Of a stretch of 10,728 nucleotides of DNA, positions 1 through 6,952 are shown piece after piece. Positions within the stretch are counted from its first letter, which is position 1, and every line of letters begins with the position of its first letter. The stretch is from the NCBI GenBank assembly GCA_021785095.1, contig JAJYGM010000053.1:1-10728 (forward strand), in the 5' to 3' direction. The stretch comes from Actinomycetes bacterium (GTDB lineage Bacteria; Actinomycetota; Acidimicrobiia; Acidimicrobiales; Bog-793). The position numbers and the translations under genes were made by a program. The notes beneath the pieces were generated by a model. That model saw nothing but the letters and a program-made list of their open reading frames with translations. It did no database searches and was not told the DNA's origin.

Positions 1-555
1 AAGGGTCTTGTCCGCGAGAGGCCCGAAGGCGATCCGCTGGGCTGCCCGGAGCACGCTGAAGCGCCGGACCACGGGCTTCGCCGGCAGGTAGCGCGGACTC
101 CCGGGCTGGTACGCCTCTACAGCACAGGTTCCGGGGGCGCGCAGCCTGATGATCTGTCCGTACAGCCCTTCGGAGACGCAGACGCTCGTCGTGAACGTCC
201 GGAAGCGAACGGGCAGGCCCGAGGAGGCCCTGGCCGTCACCCTGACGACCGGCCGGGCAAGGGTCTCGTTCGCCAGAGGCCCGAAGGCGATCCGCTGGGC
301 TGCCCGGCGCACGCTGAAGCGCCGGGCCACGGCCTTCGCCGGCAGGTAGCGCGGACTCCCGGGCTGGTAGGCCAGGACCGCACAGGTCCCGGGGGCACGC
401 AGCCTGATGACCTGCCCGTACAGCCCTTCGGAGACGCAGACGTGGGGTGTGAGCGCCCTGAAGCGAACGGGGAGACCCGAGGAGGCCCTGGCCGTCACCC
501 TGACGACCGGCCGGGCAAGGGTCTCGTTCGCCAGGGGCCCGAAGGCGATCTGTTG
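1..555 (-). repeat. 258-bp in-frame tandem repeat encoding Ig-like domains
   Basis: Units lie at 298-555 and 40-297, and a third is cut by the window edge at 1-39. The period of 258 bp (86 codons) is exact, with no indels between copies. Counting by eye, the two full copies differ at about 25 positions (about 90% identity). Differences cluster in the stretch just before the first cysteine (around 470-490 and 210-230) and near 390-400/130-140. The rest, including silent positions, is almost identical, which suggests recent duplication or gene conversion. Confidence 0.9.
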
Positions 556-711
556 ATGAGCCCTTCCCGTGGCAGACGCGACGGGGGCAAGCGAGACGGC
601 GCCCAACAGCCCGGCCGCCAAGGCGGCGACCGCCCGCAGCAGCGCGACCTTTCGCCGACACGGGCGGTGCGAGGGGAGCTCGTTCGTGGCGAGGTGACCG
701 GTCGGTGCCAT
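1..711 (-). CDS. Secreted protein of bacterial Ig-like repeats (5' part; C-terminus outside window)
   Basis: The minus strand is open for 237 codons from an ATG at 711 to the left edge, so the C-terminus is missing. A purine-rich GAAGAGAAGAGG ribosome binding site lies just upstream. Residues 1-47 look like a signal peptide: a Cys-Arg-Arg-Lys stretch at 18-21, a hydrophobic core at about 22-43, then VASA before an expected cleavage after Ala47. From residue 53 come repeats of exactly 86 residues: QRIAFGPLANETL..., ASSGLPVRF, VCVSEG, APGTCAV, then GSPRYLPAK...RRFSV. This matches the known bacterial Ig-like repeat pattern (QTITF..L.DKTL...SSGLPV.F...VC...G..V.L.A.GTC.I.A.Q.G...Y..A), including its paired cysteines. 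Two full copies and 13 residues of a third are visible. It is probably a long extracellular or wall-associated protein for adhesion or a structural role; the specific function cannot be told. The fold assignment is firm, the role is inference. Confidence 0.85.
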   Translation of the reverse strand, partial: MAPTGHLATNELPSHRPCRRKVALLRAVAALAAGLLGAVSLAPVASATGRAHQQIAFGPLANETLARPVVRVTARASSGLPVRFRALTPHVCVSEGLYGQVIRLRAPGTCAVLAYQPGSPRYLPAKAVARRFSVRRAAQRIAFGPLANETLARPVVRVTARASSGLPVRFRTFTTSVCVSEGLYGQIIRLRAPGTCAVEAYQPGSPRYLPAKPVVRRFSVLRAAQRIAFGPLADKTL

Positions 712-1162
712 CCTGGACCTCTTCTCTTCTTCGGGGTACTCGTCTGACTGGCCCCTGCATCATGTGGGCGCCATGTGGGCATCGTGTGTGCGCAGACCTG
801 AGTCTTGGGCTCGACGGGGCCAAGTTCGCTCTCATGGATACCCCGAAGCGGGCTATCTGGAACGGCCACCGAGTGGGCAATCCTCAGGTGCCATGGGCTC
901 GCCCCAGCGCCTCGTCGTTGCGGGCCGCAGTGCGCCGCAGTGCGCCGTCGCGGGCCGCAGTGCGCCGCAGTGCGCCGTCGCGGGCCGCAGTGCGTCGTTG
1001 CGGGCCGACAAGATCGTCCTGGGTTTTGCGGGGACTGATCCGCTTTTCCGTCTCACGCGACGGTGGCGGGCGACGGGCTCGCAGGGGCGGTCTCGGACAC
1101 CCGAACAACAGCGCCGCACGGCCCACGCATCGGCGCCCTCGGCGCGCCGTCGAGCCCGAGGC
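712..1162. other. Intergenic spacer between dxs and the Ig-like gene
   Basis: No convincing gene is present; open frames here have no family pattern and run through a tandem repeat. The spacer must hold the promoter of the leftward Ig-like gene, but I could not find a persuasive -35/-10 pair. Two direct 11-bp copies starting CATGTGGGC lie at 761-771 and 772-782, about 50-70 bp upstream of that gene's start, and could be a regulator site. At 1152-1164 a small perfect hairpin (GAGCC-TCG-GGCTC on the minus strand) overlaps the dxs stop codon. A second GC-rich dyad lies at 1132-1148. Neither has a U-tract, so a terminator role is unproven. Confidence 0.5.
921..1008. repeat. 30-bp tandem repeat, about 2.9 copies
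   Basis: Copies at 921-950 and 951-980 are identical; a third, degenerate copy covers 981-1008. Each unit is built of three related 10-mers (CGGGCCGCAG, TGCGCCGCAG, TGCGCCGTCG). The array is bounded on both sides by the same TCGTTGCGGGCC stretch (915-926 and 995-1006), as expected for slippage or unequal exchange between short homologies. It lies in the spacer, not in a supported gene. Confidence 0.85.
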
Positions 1163-3169
1163 TCAGCGCGTGGACAGCGTGTTCCTGGCGGGCTGCATCA
1201 CCCGGCGCACGCTCGCCGCGATCCCGGGACCGTCGAGGCCCAGCCCCGCGAGGATCGCGTCCGCCTTGTCCTGGGGCAGGAAGGCACGCGGGACGCCGAG
1301 CGTCGTGACGGGTGGCGCGGCCCGTGTCGACTCCTCGGCCGCCCGGGCGAGCGCGTCCGCGAGGAACGTCCCCGCCCCGCCGGTGCGCAGCCCGTCCTCG
1401 GCGGTGACGACGAGCCGGTGGCGGGCCGCGTCGGCGATCATCGCCGCGTCGGGCGGGCTCACCGCGCGCACGTCCCACACCGTGGCGTCGATCCCTGTGC
1501 CGGCGAGCTCCTCGGCTGCCGCTGCGCATGCGGCGACGAGCTTGCCCACCCCGAGGAGGCACACGGACCCGTCGCCCTGCCGGAGCAGCTGGGCGTCGAG
1601 CCCGTGGCCCGGCGCGGCATGCCGGGGAGTGGTGGTCGGGTAACGGATCGTGACCGGCCCCGGAAGCTCGAGCGCGGTCTCGAGCAGCGCCTCGAGGTCC
1701 TCGGCGCTCGAGGGCGCGAGGACGGTCATGCCGGGCACCGCGAGCGAGAGCACGAGGTCGAAGATGCCGTGGTGGCTCGGGCCGTTGTCGCCCGTGATCC
1801 CGGCACGGTCGAGCGCGAACACGACCGGCAGCCGGTGCAGCCCGACGTCGAGGTTCATCTGGTCGAAGGCGCGCGACAAGAACGTGGAGTAGACCGCGAC
1901 CACCGGTCGGAGCCCGCCCATCGCCATCCCCGCCGCCGCGGTCACCTCGTGCTGCTCGGCGATCCCCACGTCGAAGAACCGCTCGGGGAAGCGCGCCTGG
2001 AAGCCGAGCAGACCCGTCGGCCCGGGCATCGCGGCGGTCAGCGCGACCACCTCGGGGCGACGCTCGGCGACGCGGACGAGCGCGCGGGAGAAGGCGTCGG
2101 TGTACGTCGTGGCGGGGGAGGAGTACGTGGCGGCGGGGGTGGTCTCGGACGATGACGGCAGCGCCGCGGCCTCCGTGCGCACGGCGTCCGCAGAGGCTCG
2201 TGCGGCCGGCCGCCTCGCCGCGGGCCACGACACGTCGTGGCGGCTCCCCGCCTTCACGTCGTGGAGGCACTGCACCTCGTCCTCTTCAGCGGGCGCGTAG
2301 CCGCGCCCCTTCTGGGTGATGACGTGGACCACGATCGGTCCGTCCCATTCGGCGGCGTGCAGGAGGGCCTGCTCGGATTGGGCCACGTCGTGGCCGTCGA
2401 TCGGGCCGGCGTAGCGGACGCCGAGCGCCTCGAAGAAGATGTGCGGCGCCACGGCCTCTCGCAGCGCGCTCGTGATGCTGTGCACGCCGGTGTAGGCGAG
2501 GTCGCCCACACCTGGAATGTCCCGGAGCATGCTGCGCAGGCGCTCGCGCGTCTGCACGTACGTCGGGTTCAGGCGCAGCGACGTGACGCTGCGCGAGAGC
2601 ATGGAGACCGTGGGCGCGTACGAGCGTCCGTTGTCGTTCAGCACGATGAGCACGCGCCGGCCGGAGTGGCCGAGGTTGTTGAGCGCCTCGTAGGCCATGC
2701 CGCCGGTCAGCGCGCCGTCGCCCACGACTGCGACGACGCGGCGGTCTCCGCCGGAGCCCACCAGCCCGCCTCCGAGGTCCCACGCACTGGCCAGCCCGTG
2801 GGCGTACGACAGCACGGTCGACGCGTGGCTGTTCTCGACCCAGTCGTGGTCGGACTCCGCGCGGCTCGGGTAGCCCGAAAGGCCGCCCCCCTGGCGGAGC
2901 GAGCGGAAGCCGTAGCGCCGGCCGGTGACGAGCTTGTGGATGTACGCCTGGTGCCCCGTGTCCCAGAGCACGGCGTCCCGGGGCGACTCGAACACCCGGT
3001 GCAGCGCCAGCGTGAGCTCGACCACGCCGAGGTTCGAGCCGAGGTGCCCTCCCGTGGTGGTCACCGACTCGACGATGAACGCACGGATCTCCTCGGCGAG
3101 CGTTGCGAGCTCCTCAGGGCTGAGGGAGCGCAGGTCGGCGGGGGTCTCGATGCGGGGGAGGATCGTCAT
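1163..3169 (-). CDS. dxs: 1-deoxy-D-xylulose-5-phosphate synthase
   Basis: This thiamine-diphosphate enzyme condenses pyruvate and glyceraldehyde 3-phosphate into DXP, the first step of the cytosolic MEP isoprenoid pathway. The whole family pattern is present (668-residue numbering): GGHLGSNLGVVELT near the N-terminus, GHQAY (His73), the TPP/Mg site GDGA at 150-153 with NDN at 178-180, the catalytic Glu405 in GIAEQHE, and GITGDNGPSHHG at about 458-468, followed by the C-terminal transketolase domain. The ATG at 3169 (MTILPRIETPADLRSLS) matches the family N-terminus. ATGs at 3181 and 3250 are in frame but add sequence unlike the family; none has a good ribosome binding site. An Ala/Ser-rich interdomain linker at about 315-357, containing an imperfect 21-bp duplication (2102-2143), makes it somewhat longer than usual. 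It lies downstream of the thioesterase gene on the same strand. Confidence 0.96.
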   Translation of the reverse strand: MTILPRIETPADLRSLSPEELATLAEEIRAFIVESVTTTGGHLGSNLGVVELTLALHRVFESPRDAVLWDTGHQAYIHKLVTGRRYGFRSLRQGGGLSGYPSRAESDHDWVENSHASTVLSYAHGLASAWDLGGGLVGSGGDRRVVAVVGDGALTGGMAYEALNNLGHSGRRVLIVLNDNGRSYAPTVSMLSRSVTSLRLNPTYVQTRERLRSMLRDIPGVGDLAYTGVHSITSALREAVAPHIFFEALGVRYAGPIDGHDVAQSEQALLHAAEWDGPIVVHVITQKGRGYAPAEEDEVQCLHDVKAGSRHDVSWPAARRPAARASADAVRTEAAALPSSSETTPAATYSSPATTYTDAFSRALVRVAERRPEVVALTAAMPGPTGLLGFQARFPERFFDVGIAEQHEVTAAAGMAMGGLRPVVAVYSTFLSRAFDQMNLDVGLHRLPVVFALDRAGITGDNGPSHHGIFDLVLSLAVPGMTVLAPSSAEDLEALLETALELPGPVTIRYPTTTPRHAAPGHGLDAQLLRQGDGSVCLLGVGKLVAACAAAAEELAGTGIDATVWDVRAVSPPDAAMIADAARHRLVVTAEDGLRTGGAGTFLADALARAAEESTRAAPPVTTLGVPRAFLPQDKADAILAGLGLDGPGIAASVRRVMQPARNTLSTR

Positions 3170-3277
3170 GTCGGGAGTCATGGGGCCGGCTGCGGCGCCG
3201 ACCGCGAGCCACGCTACCTGGTCCCGTGACGGCCGCCCAGGCATCCGCATTGACCTGGCTCGACTCGGCAGGCCGAA

Positions 3278-3372
3278 GGAAGGACAGGCTCCATCCGGAA
3301 GGACAGGCTCGATCCGGAAGGACAGGCTCGATCCGGAAGGACAGGCTCGATCCGGAAGGACAGGCTCGATCC
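3278..3372. repeat. 19-bp tandem repeat, five copies
   Basis: Five contiguous units of GGAAGGACAGGCTCGATCC start at 3278, 3297, 3316, 3335 and 3354. The first has one substitution (CTCCATCC) and a partial sixth runs to about 3380, where it overlaps the thioesterase stop codon. The period is not a multiple of 3. The array fills much of the 210-bp gap between the thioesterase stop and the dxs start, so it would sit in the dxs leader or in the intercistronic RNA. Confidence 0.9.
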
Positions 3373-3379
3373 GGAAGGA

Positions 3380-3880
3380 TCAGCTGCCTGCGTCGCCGCC
3401 CGCGTCCGCTGGGCCGCCGCCCGCGCCCGCGGGGGGGTTCGCGACCGGCTCGCTGCACCTCGCCTTGGCGAGGAAGGTCGGCCGGTGCACCACCACCCGG
3501 GTGAGCCTCCCGGCCGCAATGAGCCCAGCCCGGTCGTCCGCGTCGAGCGCGACCGAGATCGTGAAGCTCAGCCGGCGACCCTCCACCTTCTCGAGCGTGG
3601 CCTCCGCGGTCACCGTCGAGCCCACCCCCACCGCCACCAGGTGGTCGAACTGCAGGCGCGAGGCGACGCTCGTGAAGTCCGGGTCCAGGCGTCCGTCCAG
3701 CGTCCGGCAGCTGGCCTCCTCGCAGAGCGCGACGAGGCGCGGGGTCCCGAGCACTGGGACGTCGCCGGACCGCAGGCTGGCCGCCGTGTCGGGCTCCGTC
3801 ACGGTGAGGGCGACCGAGGCGCTGAGCCCTGCGTGCACGCCGCTCGGGAGCGATCGTACCTGGGCATCGATCTCGGCCAT
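3380..3880 (-). CDS. FlK-like hotdog-fold acyl-CoA thioesterase
   Basis: A 166-residue protein starting at the ATG at 3880 (MAEIDAQVRS...). It has the single hotdog domain of the fluoroacetyl-CoA thioesterase (FlK) family: VLGTPRLVALCEEAS, then a Q-FDH-LVAVGVGSTV strand, then TAEATLEKVEGRRLSF and a C-terminal beta-strand. FlK uses Thr42, Glu50 and His76. Here Thr46, Glu54 and His80 have exactly the same spacing (8 and 26 residues), so the catalytic triad looks complete. It likely hydrolyses a small acyl-CoA in the cytosol; a fluoroacetyl substrate is not implied, since most relatives are general. An Ala/Gly/Pro-rich tail of about 20 residues ends at the 19-bp repeat array. It is divergent from tldD with only 19 bp between start codons. 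The AAGGG before the ATG would be a ribosome binding site only if transcription starts farther upstream than the promoter I propose. Confidence 0.82.
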   Translation of the reverse strand: MAEIDAQVRSLPSGVHAGLSASVALTVTEPDTAASLRSGDVPVLGTPRLVALCEEASCRTLDGRLDPDFTSVASRLQFDHLVAVGVGSTVTAEATLEKVEGRRLSFTISVALDADDRAGLIAAGRLTRVVVHRPTFLAKARCSEPVANPPAGAGGGPADAGGDAGS

Positions 3881-3899
3881 CGCCCTTACGATACCGCTC
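3881..3899. promoter_or_regulatory. Mirror-symmetric divergent leaderless promoter
   Basis: The 19 bp between the thioesterase ATG (3880, minus) and the tldD GTG (3900, plus) hold TACGAT on the plus strand (3887-3892) and TATCGT on the minus strand (3893-3888). Both fit the actinobacterial -10 form TANNNT. The space from each hexamer to its start codon is exactly 7 nt (3893-3899 and 3887-3881), the geometry of leaderless transcripts whose first base is the start codon. The two -10 elements overlap by 5 bp and the arrangement is symmetric about position 3890. No good -35 is visible on either side. Promoter activity is inferred; the motif and spacing are read directly. Confidence 0.6.
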
Positions 3900-5396
3900 G
3901 TGCCCGACGTCTCCTCGAATCGATCCCCGAGCCACGCGACGAGCCCCGCCACGAGCCCCGCCACGAGCCCCGCCCCGGCCCCCGTCGCCGAGACCGCGCC
4001 GCTCATCGAGCCCTCGGTCCTGGAGCGCGTCCTCGCCGCGGCGGTGCGCCGCGGCGGCGACATGGCGGAGGTCTTCGCCGAGGACCGCCAGCTCTCGGGT
4101 GCCTCCCTCGACGACCGGAGGGTCGAGGCGCTCTCCTCGGGGCGCGAGCGGGGGGCGGGGATCCGGGTCGTCGTCGGCGAGACGACCGGGTTCGCGCACA
4201 CCGCCGATCTGAGCGAGGCAGGGCTCCTCGAGGCCGCGGAGGCGGCGGCAGCGGTCGCGCGGGAAGGTGGGGGAGGGGTCCGGACGGTGGCGCTCCCCTC
4301 GCTCCCCTCGCGTCAGCCATACCGTCAGAGAGCCGAGATCTTGCCCGCGGACGTCGGCAAGGAGAGGAAGCTGGATCTGCTCGCCCGCGCCGACGATGTC
4401 GCGCGCGCGGCGGGTCACCAGATCACCCAGGTCCAGGTGGGCTACGGCGACTCCCGCCGGCGCGTGCTCGTGGCGAGCACCGAGGGCGTGCTCGCAGAGG
4501 ACGACCAGGTCCGGACGCGCCTGCACGTCGCTTGCGTCGCCACCGGGGACACCGGCATGCAGACCGGCTCCGAGAGCGTCGCCCGCACGATCGGCTTCGA
4601 GCTGTTCGAGCGGGTGGACGTGGACCAGATCGCCGGCGCCGCGGCCCGGCGGGCGCTCGCCAAGCTCTCCGCGCGCCCCGCCCCCTCCGGGGAGGTCCCG
4701 GTCGTCCTGGCCGGCGGGTCCGGCGGCATCCTGTTCCACGAGGCCTGCGGCCACGGGCTCGAGGCCGACCACATCGTGAAGGACGCCTCGGTCTACGTGG
4801 GCCGCGTGGGCGAGCTGGTCGCGAGCCCCCTCGTCACGCTGGTGGACGACGGGACGATCGCAGGCGAGTGGGGCAACGTCGCCGTCGACGACGAGGGCAG
4901 GCCCGCCGCGCGCAACGTGCTCATCGACCACGGCGTGCTCACCGACTACATGTGGGACTGGTTGCGCGCCCGCAAGGAGGGCCGCCATTCCTCCGGGAAC
5001 GGGCGGCGCCAGAGCTACCAGCACCTGCCGATGGTGCGGATGACCAACACCTTCCTTCTCGAGGGCGCCGACGACCCCGCAGAGATCGTCGCCCAGACGC
5101 CCGACGGCGTGTACGTGGCCAAGCTCGGCGGCGGCGCGGTCAACACGGTCACCGGCGACTTCGTCTTCGGCATGACCGAGGCGTACCTCATCGAGAACGG
5201 CAGGATCACCGAGCCGCTCCGCGACGCGAACCTGATCGGCAACGGGCCGGAGGTGCTCCGGCGGATCGACGCGGTCGCCGGCGACTTCCAGATGACGTCG
5301 GGGTCGTGCGGCAAGGACGGCCAGACGGTGCCGGTCGGTTGCGGCCAGCCGACGCTCCGCATCACCGGCGTGACGGTCGGGGGGACTGCGGCGTGA
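3900..5396 (+). CDS. tldD: TldD, catalytic subunit of the TldD/TldE metalloprotease
   Basis: 498 residues. TldD and TldE form a zinc-dependent protease known to act on unfolded peptides, on RiPP precursors such as microcin B17, and on the CcdA antitoxin. The catalytic HExxxH motif is intact: HEACGHGLEAD with His280, Glu281 and His285. The C-terminal GSCGKDGQ loop supplies the expected third metal ligand, Cys470. Other family blocks are GGSGGILFHEACGHG, YMWDWLRARKEGRHSSGNGRR and VTGDFVFGMTEAYLIENG. The GTG at 3900 is the only plausible start before the conserved domain: an upstream start would run over the thioesterase gene, and the next ATG (4062) cuts into the domain. This gives a tail of about 36 residues, Ser/Thr/Pro/Ala-rich, including three TSPA repeats, not typical of the family and probably disordered. 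The gene is followed after 74 bp by tldE. Confidence 0.95.
   Translation: MPDVSSNRSPSHATSPATSPATSPAPAPVAETAPLIEPSVLERVLAAAVRRGGDMAEVFAEDRQLSGASLDDRRVEALSSGRERGAGIRVVVGETTGFAHTADLSEAGLLEAAEAAAAVAREGGGGVRTVALPSLPSRQPYRQRAEILPADVGKERKLDLLARADDVARAAGHQITQVQVGYGDSRRRVLVASTEGVLAEDDQVRTRLHVACVATGDTGMQTGSESVARTIGFELFERVDVDQIAGAAARRALAKLSARPAPSGEVPVVLAGGSGGILFHEACGHGLEADHIVKDASVYVGRVGELVASPLVTLVDDGTIAGEWGNVAVDDEGRPAARNVLIDHGVLTDYMWDWLRARKEGRHSSGNGRRQSYQHLPMVRMTNTFLLEGADDPAEIVAQTPDGVYVAKLGGGAVNTVTGDFVFGMTEAYLIENGRITEPLRDANLIGNGPEVLRRIDAVAGDFQMTSGSCGKDGQTVPVGCGQPTLRITGVTVGGTAA
3939..3974 (+). repeat. 12-bp in-frame repeat, three copies, in the tldD N-terminal tail
   Basis: Three identical copies of ACGAGCCCCGCC (3939-3950, 3951-3962, 3963-3974) encode consecutive Thr-Ser-Pro-Ala units before the conserved TldD domain. 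The period keeps the reading frame. Confidence 0.9.
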
Positions 5397-5439
5397 CGGT
5401 CGGGGGGACTGCGACGTGACGGTCGGGGGGACTGCGGCG
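5371..5439 (+). repeat. 23-bp tandem repeat, three copies, spanning the tldD stop codon
   Basis: Units start at 5371, 5394 and 5417, each beginning TGACGGTCGGGGGGACTGCG. The first encodes the last residues of TldD (VTVGGTA); the stop codon TGA at 5394-5396 is the first three bases of the second unit. The later copies lie between tldD and tldE. The second unit carries one substitution (GCGACG for GCGGCG). With a period of 23 the frame changes from copy to copy, so the extra copies are non-coding duplicates of the gene end. Confidence 0.88.
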
Positions 5440-5470
5440 TGACGATTGTGACGCTCTGGGAGCGTGCGGC

Positions 5471-6832
5471 GTGAGCGAGCTCGTGGACCTCGCACAGTCG
5501 GTCGTCGACCGGGCCCGCCCTGGCGAGGCGGTCGAGGCGTACGTCGCAAGGGGTCACGACACCGAGGTGCGCGCGTACGGCGGGGAGATCGAGCAGCTCG
5601 CAACGGCGAGCTCGGCGGGGATCGGCGTGCGCGTGGTGCTCCAAGGCGGCGAGCACGAGGGCAACCGCGTCGGGTTCGCGTGGGCGGGCTCCCTCGACCC
5701 CGACGTCGTCGACGCGACGCTCGAAGACGCCCGGGAGCTCGCGGCGTACGCCACCCCGGACCCGCACGTCGCGCTGGCCGAGCCCGACGGCGTCGCCCCG
5801 GCCGAGCTCGACCTGTGGGACCCCGCGTACTCGGCGGCGTCCACCGACGACAAGGTGACGATGGCCATCGAGCTCGAGCGCATGGTGCGCGGAGCGGACC
5901 CGCGGATCCGCCAGGTCGATTCGGCGGACTACGGCGACGCGAGCGTGGAGGTCGCGCTCTTGTCGACGACGGGGATCCGAGCCGTGACGCGCCGGACGGC
6001 CGCGTACGTGTCGGTCTCCGCGATCGCAGGCGACGGCGACGAGTCCCACTCGGGCACGGGCTTCAGCGTCGGGCGGTCCGCGTCGGCGCTCGACCTCGAG
6101 CGCGCGGGCCGAGATGCGGTGCGCCGCGCCGTCCGCCTCCTCGGCGCGGGCAAGGCCCGCTCGGGCCGTGTCACGGTCGTGTTCGACCCGCGGGTCGCCT
6201 CCACCCTGGTCTCGGTGGTGTCGTCCGCGCTCTCGGGCGAGGCCGTCGTGAAGGGGCGGTCCTTCTTCGCCGGCAGGGTGGGGGAGGAGGTGGCGAGCGC
6301 CGGCGTCACGCTCGTCGACGATCCCACCGACCCTCGCGCGTACGGCGCGGCGGCGTTCGACGGCGAGGGGCTGGCCTGCAGGCGCAACGTCCTCATCGAT
6401 GATGGTGTGCTCACCGGCTTCGTCTACGACACGGTGTCGGCGAGGCGCGCAGGCACGGTGTCGACCGGCTCGGCGGTCCGCGGGGGGTTCGCCGGCGTGC
6501 CGGGCGCCGGGTGCCGGGCGATCGTGCTGTCGCCCGGAGCGCTCGACGAGGCCGCGATCGTCGCCGCGGTCGGCGACGGCGTCTACGTCCAGTCGGTCAC
6601 CGGCGTGCACTCCGGGGTGAACCCGGTGAGCGGCGACTTCTCCGTCGGTGCGGAGGGGCTCATGATCCGCACAGGCGAGCTGGCCGAGCCCGTGCGCGAG
6701 GTGACCGTGGCCTCGACCCTCCAGCGCATGCTCCGGTCCGTCCTCTACGTCGGCGGCGACGTGGAGTGGCTGCCCGGCGCGGCTGCGGGGCAGACCCTTG
6801 CGATCGGCGACGTGCAGCTGAGCGGCAGATAG
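5471..6832 (+). CDS. tldE: TldE/PmbA, non-catalytic partner subunit of the TldD protease
   Basis: 453 residues from a GTG at 5471, preceded by GGGAG about 8 nt upstream. The protein belongs to the same fold family as TldD but lacks HExxxH, as expected of TldE (PmbA), which completes the heterodimer and the peptide-access channel. Family blocks: an N-terminal EVRAYGGEIEQLATASSAGIGVRV, GRVTVVFDPRVASTLVSVV near the middle, NVLIDDGVLTGFVYDTVSARR, and the diagnostic C-terminal HSGVNPVSGDFSVGAEG (residues 380-396). It is the second gene of a two-gene operon with tldD. The pair usually works in peptide turnover or RiPP maturation; no candidate precursor peptide gene is visible nearby, so the substrate here is unknown. 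Confidence 0.94.
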   Translation: MSELVDLAQSVVDRARPGEAVEAYVARGHDTEVRAYGGEIEQLATASSAGIGVRVVLQGGEHEGNRVGFAWAGSLDPDVVDATLEDARELAAYATPDPHVALAEPDGVAPAELDLWDPAYSAASTDDKVTMAIELERMVRGADPRIRQVDSADYGDASVEVALLSTTGIRAVTRRTAAYVSVSAIAGDGDESHSGTGFSVGRSASALDLERAGRDAVRRAVRLLGAGKARSGRVTVVFDPRVASTLVSVVSSALSGEAVVKGRSFFAGRVGEEVASAGVTLVDDPTDPRAYGAAAFDGEGLACRRNVLIDDGVLTGFVYDTVSARRAGTVSTGSAVRGGFAGVPGAGCRAIVLSPGALDEAAIVAAVGDGVYVQSVTGVHSGVNPVSGDFSVGAEGLMIRTGELAEPVREVTVASTLQRMLRSVLYVGGDVEWLPGAAAGQTLAIGDVQLSGR

Positions 6833-6888
6833 CGGCAGGCACGACCACGAGCTCCGGCCGGCTGGAGGGGCGACGGCGGGCGACTCGA

Positions 6889-6904
6889 ATCGACTCGAGT
6901 CGAT
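6889..6904. other. 16-bp perfect palindrome
   Basis: ATCGACTCGAGTCGAT is its own reverse complement and follows a related half-copy (CGACTCGAAT at 6881-6890). It lies 57 bp after the tldE stop. It could be a hairpin in the tldE 3' RNA or a protein site; no U-tract follows. Confidence 0.6.
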
Positions 6905-6952
6905 GCGCCCGGTGGTGGGGCGCTGTGCGAGCGGCGCGTGGAGGCCGCCGTC

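Noticed and set aside
853..1119. 88-codon minus-strand ORF through the 30-bp repeat
   Set aside because: Its sequence is mainly translated repeat (ALRPATAHCG units), with no ribosome binding site and no family pattern.
1132..1164. Intrinsic terminator after dxs
   Set aside because: Hairpins are present but short and lack a U-tract; not enough to call.
764..2155. Long plus-strand open frames opposite dxs
   Set aside because: Arg/Gly-rich translations without family pattern; they are the GC-rich shadow of dxs, whose motifs are complete on the minus strand.
3170..3250. dxs starting at the ATG at 3250 (or 3181)
   Set aside because: The added residues (MRMPGRPSRDQVAW...) do not fit DXS N-termini and no better ribosome binding site supports them; kept only as alternatives.
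2925..3899. N-terminal extension of tldD by more than 300 residues
   Set aside because: It would overlap the thioesterase and part of dxs on the opposite strand, and passes through the 19-bp array; the GTG at 3900 gives the family-like length.
3114..5603. Very long minus-strand open frame opposite tldD
   Set aside because: No domain pattern; Arg/Pro/Gly-rich composition; tldD on the plus strand has full catalytic motifs.
5471..6832. RiPP biosynthetic cluster around TldD/TldE
   Set aside because: No precursor peptide, YcaO, radical SAM or dedicated exporter beside the pair; the genes look like the common stand-alone tldD-tldE operon.
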